Source: Muribaculaceae bacterium (GTDB taxonomy: Bacteria; Bacteroidota; Bacteroidia; Bacteroidales; Muribaculaceae). Taken from it: a DNA stretch of 5,765 nt. The stretch lies in contig VSPO01000152.1 of assembly GCA_009775375.1 (NCBI GenBank), positions 1 through 5,765 on the forward strand, written 5' to 3'. The notes under the pieces are model-generated. The model was not told the DNA's origin. It saw only the letters and a program-made list of their open reading frames with translations, and searched no databases. Below are positions 1-4,969 of this stretch, piece by piece. Positions within the stretch are counted from its first letter, which is position 1. Every line of letters begins with the position of its first letter. Both the position numbers and the translations under genes were made by a program.

Positions 1-96
1 AAGGGGTCAGTCTTATTATGCCCGAAGGGGTCAGTCCCGCGTGCCCGAAGGGGTCAAACTCACGCGCCTTTTCCAGTATGCCCGGGTTGGGGTGAA
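1..96. repeat. GGGGTCA direct repeats, possible IS21-type terminal repeats
   Basis: Seen: AAGGGGTCAG at 1-10 is followed by two good copies of a 17-bp unit, RTGCCCGAAGGGGTCAR, at 18-34 and 41-57. A decayed copy, ATGCCCGggttGGGGTgAA, lies at 78-96. The array touches the left edge, so more copies may lie outside. Known: IS21-family elements carry several short direct repeats at each end that bind the IstA transposase, and GGGGTCA-rich ends are familiar to me from Bacteroidetes members. Inferred: this is one end of such an element with its transposase genes to the left. No istA/istB sequence is visible, so it could instead be an orphan end or unrelated iterons. Confidence 0.45.
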
Positions 97-164
97 GCTT
101 AAAAAAGGTGCTTGATATGATATAAAGGGCACTGGGACAAGGACACTATAAGAGATATGTGTCA

Positions 165-208
165 TAAAAAAACAAAATGGCATGGCAGTATGCACACCGT
201 CATGCCAT
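165..208 (-). terminator. Rho-independent terminator after the DUF551-like gene
   Basis: A perfect 8-bp inverted repeat, ATGGCATG (177-184) with CATGCCAT (201-208), extends inward by one G·U and one C-G pair to a 10-bp stem. Read on the minus strand it is followed by a T-rich tract (TTTGTTTTTTTA, RNA U-run) at 165-176. It lies 10 bp past the stop codon of the gene ending at 219, so it is well placed to end the left-most transcript. Confidence 0.75.
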
Positions 209-218
209 ATGATGTGAT

Positions 219-518
219 TTATAACTCCGGAACCGACAGCCAACGGACATTATCATCCTTAATATGGCAATGAGACATCGGGTCGTAGCGGGCTAACTCA
301 TAGGAAGCTACCTTGAATTTCATGTCGATTGTCGCAATGATTATTACCTGTCCCTTTTCCGGTTTGCAATCGGAATCCGCGAATTTATGCCATTGTGGGG
401 ATGGGTTCTTGTCAGCCCATTCGGCACCTTTTATAAAGCTGTACATATTTGGCACAGGATATTCGCTGTCCTTGAAAAGACCTTTAGCTGCATCTTCTAT
501 TTCTTCTCTGCGTGTCAT
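219..518 (-). CDS. Small DUF551-like accessory protein (99 aa)
   Basis: Function unknown. The N-terminal half (residues 1-40) is a charged, probably helical segment with the pattern MTRREEIEDAAK, then FIKGAEWADKNP, a layout common in short phage and mobile-element proteins of Bacteroidetes. The C-terminal half (about 42-99) has a Trp near its start (WHKF), a PEKGQVIIIA strand, and a closing RWLSVPEL. This matches the general form of DUF551, where a leading W, a proline-glutamate turn, a hydrophobic strand and a terminal W-x-P-x-P-like motif recur. The ATG at 518 is 18 bp after the stop of the 89-aa gene, so the two are probably co-transcribed. A terminator follows at 165-208. The DUF551 match is from pattern memory, not a profile search. 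Confidence 0.72.
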   Translation of the reverse strand: MTRREEIEDAAKGLFKDSEYPVPNMYSFIKGAEWADKNPSPQWHKFADSDCKPEKGQVIIIATIDMKFKVASYELARYDPMSHCHIKDDNVRWLSVPEL

Positions 519-536
519 GCTTACTATTGTTTGTTG

Positions 537-806
537 TTAGAACCATTCAGGATTTTCTTTCCTCATCAGCTCTGTCAGTTCTTTGTCCTCAAGTTTCAAA
601 TCGCCTTCATCTGTATAGAAGAAAATATCCTCATCAATCTCCTCTGCCTCCTTGTCTGCAAAACCATCGCAGCTGTCGGTGATTGGATATGGCATTAGTG
701 CGTCGAGCAGCTTTATTCCAGCGATAATCAGTGGCATCCCTTCATTGCTTGGAAGCACACGGCAAATGTAGGTCTCGTTTCGATAGGTAATCTCTGTTGT
801 GGTCAT
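537..806 (-). CDS. Small acidic hypothetical protein (89 aa)
   Basis: I do not recognise a named family. The protein begins MTTTEITYRNETYICRV, a likely beta-hairpin, followed by a hydrophobic helix around IIAGIKLLDALMPYP. An acidic stretch (KEAEEIDEDIFFYTDEGD) comes next, then a charged tail ending in NPEWF. There is no signal peptide and no clear membrane span, so it is probably cytoplasmic. I chose the ATG at 806 because the protein-like sequence begins there and the leader AAACAAACAGAC-ATG resembles the ssb leader, which also ends CAGAC-ATG. Alternatives are in-frame ATGs at 839 and 854 and a GTG at 935. The frame has no stop back to 1074-1076, so a longer product cannot be excluded. It is followed after 18 bp by the DUF551-like gene. 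Confidence 0.68.
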   Translation of the reverse strand: MTTTEITYRNETYICRVLPSNEGMPLIIAGIKLLDALMPYPITDSCDGFADKEAEEIDEDIFFYTDEGDLKLEDKELTELMRKENPEWF

Positions 807-1088
807 GTCTGTTTGTTTGTGGTTTGTTATCTCCCTCATATTAATTATATTCATTTCCGGGAGGGTTGCCGTGAAATTTTGGAGGCGTCCGAAAGGATAC
901 CGGGAAGGATTAAGACAAGGCTGCCACAGCGACACTGGTGATGCCGTGGCACGTTGCCATCGGGCCTTGACATATCCATGGGTATCCTTAACTTTGCCGT
1001 CATTAAATCGCGCAACTCCTTTACGGATGGATTCAGGGAATGTTTTATAAAGGCTAAAAAATGATACAACGGGTTATTGTAATAAGCA
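807..1088. other. Leader/intergenic region between the ssb terminator and the 89-aa gene
   Basis: About 280 bp with no gene I can defend. It should hold the promoter for the two small genes to the left, but I see no good Bacteroidetes -33 TTTG / -7 TAnnTTTG pair. On the minus strand the 89-aa frame is open throughout without an ATG before 854. A short hairpin TGGCA-CGT-TGCCA lies at 947-959, and GCCAC/GTGGC pair at 923-927 and 946-950. Together they could form a structured 5' leader, but the stems are only 5 bp. Confidence 0.4.
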
Positions 1089-1119
1089 AAAGATTTGCGG
1101 TCTGGAGACCGCAAATCTT
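1084..1119 (-). terminator. Strong hairpin terminator after ssb
   Basis: A perfect 13-bp stem, AAGATTTGCGGTC (1090-1102) with GACCGCAAATCTT (1107-1119), encloses a 4-nt loop, TGGA on the plus strand. Read on the minus strand it is followed by TTTGCTTATT. It lies 16 bp beyond the ssb stop codon. The stem is long enough to act as a bidirectional block, although only the minus-strand side has an upstream gene. Confidence 0.85.
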
Positions 1120-1135
1120 ATGAGGAAGGAGTGTC

Positions 1136-1528
1136 TCAGGCGGCTTTCTTCGACTTTCTGGAAGATTTCTTGGCGGAAGTCTCAGGCTGTTCCTCCACTT
1201 CGGGAGTACGGTGGAACTTCATTGCCACGAGAACGACACGCTGGTTTTTCTTGCCGTCGGTACCCGTCCATTCCTCTGGCTTGAAGTAGCCGGTCACGGT
1301 GATGTGCTCGCCTTTCTTAAGGCGGTCGAAGGAGTCGAGGTTCTCGTTCTTGCGCCATGCCTCGATGTTGATGAGGGCAGACTTGAATGATGTCTCACCG
1401 GCCTGGTTCTTTTCGGCGCGGCTTACCGAGATGGCGAAGCGGGCTACCGATGCGGTGTCGAAGTTGCGGATCTGGGCATCGTTTGCGATGAAGCCGGAGA
1501 GTTCGAAGGTGTTGCTGATTTTCTTCAT
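1136..1528 (-). CDS. ssb: Single-stranded DNA-binding protein, mobile-element type
   Basis: 130 aa. It is expected to coat single-stranded DNA during replication or conjugative transfer. Residues about 3-108 fit an OB-fold SSB: an opening NTFELSGFIANDAQIRNF strand pair, then VARFAISVSRAE, a central INIEAWRK strand, FDRLKKGEHITVTGYFKPE, and a closing RVVLVAMKF strand. The aromatic residues in the Phe/Trp/Tyr positions of these strands are typical ligands for DNA bases. The C-terminus is unusual: it ends SAKKSSRKSKKAA, strongly basic. Housekeeping SSBs end in an acidic tip (DDDIPF in E. coli) that recruits partner proteins. This, and the short length, suggest an accessory paralogue. The ATG at 1526-1528 has an A/T-rich leader (AAAATTTTCAGAC), usual for Bacteroidetes. 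It appears monocistronic, with its own terminator and a long upstream gap. Confidence 0.88.
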   Translation of the reverse strand: MKKISNTFELSGFIANDAQIRNFDTASVARFAISVSRAEKNQAGETSFKSALINIEAWRKNENLDSFDRLKKGEHITVTGYFKPEEWTGTDGKKNQRVVLVAMKFHRTPEVEEQPETSAKKSSRKSKKAA

Positions 1529-1805
1529 GTCTGAAAATTTTTAGAAGTGAGTAAATTAATTTTATGTGCATTTCAGGGTGTGCGGCTTCAGTGGCAGCCA
1601 AGGGTTGAGTGAAACAATACTCTTTCCATAAGAGAGGCACGAACCTATGGGAAGGAAGATTTTTCACCCGTTCATTGGCAGAGCGACCGTCCGGTAGCGG
1701 CCACAGGACATCATCACGATGTCGCAGCATACAACCTTTGCGCAGTAAAATGATTGGCTCTTGCTTCGCCCGGATAATTGGACATGGAAAGAAATCGGGA
1801 CACCT

Positions 1806-1856
1806 GCTCTCTGGTTCGCAGACAGTCTCAGATACACCGATACACTATCAGAGAGC
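1806..1856. repeat. Inverted repeat with internal tandem 8-mer
   Basis: GCTCTCTG (1806-1813) and CAGAGAGC (1849-1856) are perfect complements. The stem extends by a G·U and a U-A pair to 10 bp as plus-strand RNA. Between the arms GATACACC (1831-1838) is followed at once by GATACACT (1839-1846), a tandem 8-bp repeat with one change. There is no T-run on either side, so this is not a rho-independent terminator. A protein-binding site, an RNA element or a replication/transfer signal are possible. It lies 278 bp upstream of the ssb start. Confidence 0.45.
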
Positions 1857-1920
1857 CAGCATCTTTATATAAGCTGTCTGACTATGCTGTCATGAGAGCG
1901 CAATCAGTTCTTCAACTTCA

Positions 1921-2326
1921 ATGGTGGAAAGGGAAAATCAATCGACCGTACTCAATGGCGAAGCACAACCGGACCAGCAATCAAAAGAGGACACGGATAC
2001 CGGCAGTAAAATCGTGTCATTCGAGATTAAGAAGTCATACAATTCCACTTGGAGTGCCAGACGCAGGCGCATCCTAAAACAAGAAGTCAATAGGTTGCCA
2101 CCATCAGGATTAAGAGGTGGTCTTCGGCTACTTTGATGGCGAGAGCAACTACATCAATCGCTGTTATAACAGGCGATGCAACTGACAAGCCATATGTGAA
2201 GACCATGCCAATCTGCTTTGTCATCTTAAAAGTGGTTCCGCTTGCAAAGTCAAATGCGAAATGAAATGCAGACCCAAATGCAGGGTCAGATGTAAGGACA
2301 TAAAAAAGGCCTCAGAGAAACCCTGA
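1921..2326 (+). pseudogene. Possible decayed plus-strand gene, unrecognised
   Basis: Weak call. A plus-strand frame starts at ATG 1921 (MVERENQSTVLNGEAQ) and encodes a hydrophilic Lys/Glu/Asp/Ser-rich protein with a basic patch (WSARRRRILKQEV), ending at 2134-2136. Protein-like sequence then continues in another frame from about 2117 (VFGYFDGESNYINRCYNRRC), stops at TGA 2183-2185, and resumes in that frame with a Cys-rich stretch to TGA 2324-2326. A single gene broken by one frameshift and one nonsense change would explain this. Against it: no family is recognised, the end runs into the terminator of the opposite-strand HTH gene, and the minus strand is also open in parts. It may be chance. 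Confidence 0.18.
2243..2294 (+). repeat. Degenerate 12-nt tandem repeat (Cys every fourth codon)
   Basis: TGC triplets occur at exactly 12-nt spacing at 2243, 2255, 2267 and 2279, with TGT at 2291. The intervening nine bases are purine-rich and related (AAAGTCAAA, GAAATGAAA, AGACCCAAA, AGGGTCAGA). In plus frame 2 this reads C-KVK-C-EMK-C-RPK-C-RVR-C. No start codon with a plausible context precedes it. It could be the remnant of a Cys-rich protein or a simple degenerate repeat. The minus strand reads through it as alternating small and aromatic residues (GSAFHFAFDFASG). Confidence 0.5.
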
Positions 2327-2330
2327 GACC
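2301..2330 (-). terminator. Rho-independent terminator after the HTH gene
   Basis: On the minus strand GGTCTCAG (2330-2323) pairs with CTGAGGCC (2315-2308), 8 bp including one U·G wobble, across a 7-nt loop. A run of six T follows at 2302-2307. It lies 30 bp after the stop codon of the HTH gene, as expected for the end of the membrane protein/HTH unit. Confidence 0.82.
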
Positions 2331-2360
2331 CGTGAGAGGCGGTAAGAATAAGAATGGTTT

Positions 2361-2735
2361 TCAGTCATCCCATCTCTTAGGCTTTCGTTTTACTGAGCCT
2401 GTCATCATCCGGGTTATTTCTTCCAGACTCATTTTGCTAATACGGCGGCTGTCTTCTACCCATTTAATGAGTTCAGACCGTCGGAACAATAATTCTTTGG
2501 CCGGTTTATAATGGGGGATGAGACCTTTCTGAGCCAGCTTGTAGATAGTCGGCTTTTTTAGATGTACTACTTCGCAGGCTGTGTCAAGATCTATAAAACC
2601 TTCAGACTGAGAAGTCTTTGACTGACTTTGGAGCCTTTTTGAAACACTAGAGAGTTCCTTGCTCAGATAGGTAATCTGTACCATCAATTCAGCGAGCATT
2701 TTGGGCATAGTATCGAATGAGGGTGTATTCTCCAT
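2361..2735 (-). CDS. Excisionase-family helix-turn-helix DNA-binding protein with N-terminal coiled coil
   Basis: 124 aa, cytoplasmic. Residues about 9-38 (MPKMLAELMVQITYLSKELS onward) have a heptad-like hydrophobic pattern and probably form a coiled coil for dimerisation. Residues about 46-93 are an HTH_17/excisionase-type winged helix: FIDLDTACEVVHLKKPTIYK is the usual 'D/E-x-A-x-x-L-x-x-S-x-x-T-I-Y-x-L' recognition layout, followed by KGLIPHYKPAKELLFRRSEL and IKWV. The tail (94-124) is basic and ends VKRKPKRWDD. Such proteins act as recombination directionality factors or local repressors in Bacteroidetes mobile elements. It lies 48 bp after the membrane protein gene and is probably co-transcribed with it. 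The leader at ATG 2733-2735 is A/T-rich (AAAATATAATAGAAT). The regulator/excisionase choice cannot be settled from sequence alone. Confidence 0.85.
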   Translation of the reverse strand: MENTPSFDTMPKMLAELMVQITYLSKELSSVSKRLQSQSKTSQSEGFIDLDTACEVVHLKKPTIYKLAQKGLIPHYKPAKELLFRRSELIKWVEDSRRISKMSLEEITRMMTGSVKRKPKRWDD

Positions 2736-2783
2736 ATTCTATTATATTTTCAGACTTGATTGCGGTTGGAATTACTGTTTATT

Positions 2784-3470
2784 TTAGAAGCCGGAAGCCG
2801 GGAACACATGAGGTATGAGGGGTTGGTCAAGAGGTATGAGTTTGAGAATGAAAGTCCCTTCTTTGATAGCCAGTTTCGTCTTGATGGTGTCAACGGCGAC
2901 ATCTGAGAACATTAACTTGAAGGTGGCTTTAAGGAACCAGGCTATCTGTATATTGGATTTTTTGAGACGTTTCCCGATATTCCAGCCGAAATGATACAAG
3001 TCATTGGAGGTAACGCCATCCAATTTTACGGCAATATCATCCGACACATCTTTGCCTTTGGCAAGCTGGTGAATGTTGTTGCACAAAATCTGAATCTGAT
3101 TCTCAGACAAGTGTCTCTTGAAAGTTAGGGATGAATACGAGAGGATGTCATTCATAATGCCGGATTCTTTATTAGAATCAGTTGTTGTGAAAATAGCTGT
3201 CTCAAACCTCCTGCCTTCCAGTCCGCAGGATTCGTTTGAATTACGAGAATCGGATAATTTAGGAATTATATAGTAGGCGGATATGAGATAAACCAGATAT
3301 CCGGTGCCGCAGACAAGAGATAATACAAAAACCGTATGAAAGACTGCAAGGAAAATATCTGAGTTTTCCGTTATCATTCGTGTATAATCGGAGACACCGA
3401 TGCCGAGTGCACACATAGTTACAACGGTGAGATATGCTCTTGTCCAAGGGGATTTATAAGGGGCTTTCAT
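2784..3470 (-). CDS. Two-helix membrane protein with soluble C-terminal domain, unknown function
   Basis: 228 aa. I cannot name its family. Residues about 12-28 (AYLTVVTMCALGIGV) and 39-69 (IFLAVFHTVFVLSLVCGTGY onward) are hydrophobic enough to be membrane helices. A polar linker (70-108) follows, then a compact domain (about 110-222) rich in helices: LSENQIQILCNNIHQLAKG, NDLYHFGWNIGKRLKKSN, IAWFLKATFKLMF, and a closing EGTFILKLIPLDQPLIPH. The YHFGWNIGKRL segment looks like a conserved core; I have an impression of similar segments in other Bacteroidales element proteins, but this is memory only. The 48-bp gap to the HTH gene suggests that the two work together, for example a membrane sensor and a DNA-binding partner, or a membrane-anchored transfer accessory. 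ATG 3468-3470 begins MKAPYKSPW; the positive N-terminus would favour a cytoplasmic N-terminus and cytoplasmic C-domain. Confidence 0.75.
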   Translation of the reverse strand: MKAPYKSPWTRAYLTVVTMCALGIGVSDYTRMITENSDIFLAVFHTVFVLSLVCGTGYLVYLISAYYIIPKLSDSRNSNESCGLEGRRFETAIFTTTDSNKESGIMNDILSYSSLTFKRHLSENQIQILCNNIHQLAKGKDVSDDIAVKLDGVTSNDLYHFGWNIGKRLKKSNIQIAWFLKATFKLMFSDVAVDTIKTKLAIKEGTFILKLIPLDQPLIPHVFPASGF

Positions 3471-3731
3471 CTTGGCGATATGTAATTATTTTCAATAAGT
3501 TTGTTATTTTCTAATAGAATAACGTATGAGAAATACCCTGAAAATCAAGGTTATGATTTATTATAAAGTGCGTCAGTATTTATATTGCCATTCTTTTCGG
3601 TTAAATGGAAACAGGCGATGAGCAAAAAACGAAAAATAGATTGTGTCACTGAATGAAGTTCCCTTGAACTGAAATCTCCCAAGTTTTGATATTTACATAT
3701 GCCGAGATGTATTAGGCATATTTAACGCAGA
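3471..3731. other. Intergenic region between recombinase terminator and membrane-protein gene
   Basis: About 260 bp, AT-rich, no gene. It should carry the promoter of the membrane protein/HTH unit; TTTATAATAA on the minus strand near 3560-3573 is sigma70-like but I see no convincing partner box. Three short inverted repeats are present: GTTATT/AATAAC at 3503-3508 and 3518-3523, AAATCA/TGATTT at 3542-3547 and 3554-3559, and ATATGCC/GGCATAT at 3697-3721. Confidence 0.45.
3697..3721. repeat. 7-bp inverted repeat beyond the recombinase terminator
   Basis: ATATGCC (3697-3703) and GGCATAT (3715-3721) are perfect complements with an 11-nt spacer. It lies about 10 bp past the recombinase terminator hairpin. 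There is no T-run, so terminator function is unlikely. A binding site for an HTH protein or a recombinase site are possible, without direct support. Confidence 0.35.
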
Positions 3732-3757
3732 AAAGGACACCCAGAAGGGTATCCTTT
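3730..3757 (-). terminator. Hairpin terminator after the tyrosine recombinase
   Basis: AAAGGACACCC (3732-3742) pairs with GGGTATCCTTT (3747-3757) around a 4-nt loop. On the minus strand the single non-Watson-Crick position is a U·G wobble, giving an 11-bp stem. The following TTTTC tract is short. It begins 23 bp past the recombinase stop codon. Confidence 0.72.
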
Positions 3758-3780
3758 CAATCAGAGGTACAAATAAGGGG

Positions 3781-4884
3781 CTATTTGAGCTTAATCTTAT
3801 CGACTGTTTCCCGCTTTTTGGAAGATACGAGATCAGCGTAAATCTGGGTGGTTGTTACTGATTTGTGAGTAAGCATCTTCGAGACCGTATAAATGTCAGT
3901 ACCTGCGGCAATCTGAAGGGTGGCGTAGGTATGGCGGAAGCAGTGGAAGGTGATATGCTTCTTGATGCCGGACGCCTCAATCCAGTGCTTGAGCGGCACA
4001 TTGATCATAGAACGTGTCAGCCCCTTGAAGACCTTGCCTTCCCCTCGTTCCCCACAGAGTTCAAGAGCTTCGCAACTTATCGGAAGGATAGCCTCGGTGG
4101 ATGTTTTCTGAGTCCTGATTCTGACACATGGCCCTTTATCTGGTGCAATACGGAGATTGTTCCATGTTAGGTTCTCTATATCGCTGATACGCAACCCCGT
4201 GAGGCAAGAGAACAGGGAAGCTCTTTTCAGAACATCAATCTTGCAAGGCGTTTTGGCGAGTACGATTAGCTCGTCTTGCGTGAGATATTCCTTTTGAACA
4301 TCCTCCCATTCTATCTTGTCGAGATAGTCGTTGATGTTCTCTTTCAGGAGCTTGTCTCTGTACGCGACTTTCAATAAACCTCTGAAAGTCGAGAAGTAAC
4401 CGGCGATAGAGTTCTGGGAGAGTTTTCGATGTGTCAGTCGTAGATTGTGGGCGGTCAGAAGATATTCACGGAATTTAGTGCATAGTTCAACAGTGACCTC
4501 TTCAAAAAGGCATTTCCCTTTGACAAAGATCTCGAAGTGTCGATACACAATATCCCATTTCTGAGGTTTGCCTTTGCTCATCTTTTTGAAGTAGGCAAGG
4601 AAGTCCGCCTTCTCCTGATGTCGGTCCATGAAGCCGAACTGTTTGTTGATTACCTGCTCCTGACGACGGCAACGGATAAGTTCGCCTTGGGTGAGCATAG
4701 CTTCATTATAATCCCTCTCGATATCATTCTTCGGTTCGGCATAGATATAGAAGCCGAGAAATTCCCGACGGGACAGACGCCCTGTATGCGGATTACGGAC
4801 TGCGGGCCAGTAATCGAGATACAGAGACAGGCGGCCTTTTGTTATAGGTTTTTGCCGCAGATATACCTTAGCGCATGTAGCCAT
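3781..4884 (-). CDS. Site-specific tyrosine recombinase/integrase
   Basis: 367 aa. It cuts and rejoins DNA at att sites through a covalent 3'-phosphotyrosine intermediate and would integrate and excise the element. Domains: an N-terminal arm-binding-type region (about 1-85, MATCAKVYLRQKPITKGRLS onward), a helical core-binding SAM-like domain (about 88-190) and a catalytic domain (about 200-360). Catalytic residues are all present: R232 in LTGLRISDIENLTW, K260 in the RTQKTSTEA hairpin, H314 and R317 in HCFRHTYATL, H340 in MLTHKSVTTT, and nucleophile Y349 in IYADL. Length and motifs fit Bacteroidetes integrases. I chose ATG 4882-4884 because the further 42 upstream codons (from 5010) are not integrase-like and overlap the upstream gene; the leader AAAAAACGAAAAACT-ATG is typical. 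A CATCTTTG element at 4901-4908 resembles a -7 box (TAnnTTTG) but has no visible -33 partner. It is 85 bp downstream of the four-HTH gene. No sign of truncation. Confidence 0.95.
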   Translation of the reverse strand: MATCAKVYLRQKPITKGRLSLYLDYWPAVRNPHTGRLSRREFLGFYIYAEPKNDIERDYNEAMLTQGELIRCRRQEQVINKQFGFMDRHQEKADFLAYFKKMSKGKPQKWDIVYRHFEIFVKGKCLFEEVTVELCTKFREYLLTAHNLRLTHRKLSQNSIAGYFSTFRGLLKVAYRDKLLKENINDYLDKIEWEDVQKEYLTQDELIVLAKTPCKIDVLKRASLFSCLTGLRISDIENLTWNNLRIAPDKGPCVRIRTQKTSTEAILPISCEALELCGERGEGKVFKGLTRSMINVPLKHWIEASGIKKHITFHCFRHTYATLQIAAGTDIYTVSKMLTHKSVTTTQIYADLVSSKKRETVDKIKLK

Positions 4885-4920
4885 AGTTTTTCGTTTTTTG
4901 CAAAGATGTGGAGTTATTTC

Positions 4921-4968
4921 CCGGTTGGTAGGTTGTTGGGGTACAACTTTTGGAAAACTTTCAACCGG
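4921..4968. promoter_or_regulatory. Nested inverted repeats between the four-HTH gene and the recombinase
   Basis: An outer pair, CCGGTTG (4921-4927) and CAACCGG (4962-4968), encloses an inner pair, GTTGT (4932-4936) and ACAAC (4943-4947), with TGGGGT between. GTTG/CAAC half-sites thus recur four times in 48 bp. The block begins 2 bp past the stop of the four-HTH gene and lies 36 bp or more upstream of the recombinase start. Such a position suits an operator controlling the recombinase, or a folded leader in the shared transcript. No T-run follows, so it is not a terminator. Function is inferred. Confidence 0.4.
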
Positions 4969-4969
4969 A

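Larger units (their letters stand above)
1529..2300. other. Gene-poor region upstream of ssb
   Basis: About 770 bp with no convincing intact gene on either strand. It must contain the ssb promoter and could hold an origin, a transfer site, a regulatory RNA or decayed genes. Visible structure: an inverted repeat at 1806-1856 enclosing a tandem 8-mer, an imperfect inverted repeat TGACAAGC (2183-2190) with GCTTTGTCA (2215-2223), and a 12-nt-period repeat at 2243-2294. Open frames on both strands overlap each other and lack good starts or are broken by stops. No transposase, relaxase or replication protein motif is seen. Confidence 0.5.

Noticed and set aside
31..243. Minus-strand ORF of 70 codons at the left edge
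   Set aside because: It overlaps the end of the DUF551-like gene and runs through its terminator into the GGGGTCA repeats; not protein-like in design.
851..1114. Minus-strand ORF of 87 codons downstream of ssb
   Set aside because: It would start inside the ssb terminator hairpin and its translation is low-complexity without a family pattern; it overlaps the open frame of the 89-aa gene.
1799..1860. tRNA-like fold around the inverted repeat
   Set aside because: No acceptor/T-arm sequence (GTTCRA context), no plausible anticodon arm and no CCA end.
1609..1872. Plus-strand ORF of 87 codons
   Set aside because: Arg/Ser-rich translation with no family pattern, spans the hairpin at 1806-1856, and has no supporting start context.
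2243..2294. CRISPR-like array from the 12-nt periodicity
   Set aside because: The period is far too short, there are no conserved repeats with unique spacers, and no cas genes are present.
3259..3447. Minus-strand 62-codon ORF inside the membrane-protein gene
   Set aside because: Out-of-frame shadow of a longer ORF that has membrane helices and a good start.
3865..4170. Plus-strand ORF of 101 codons
   Set aside because: Antisense to the integrase catalytic domain; no protein features of its own.
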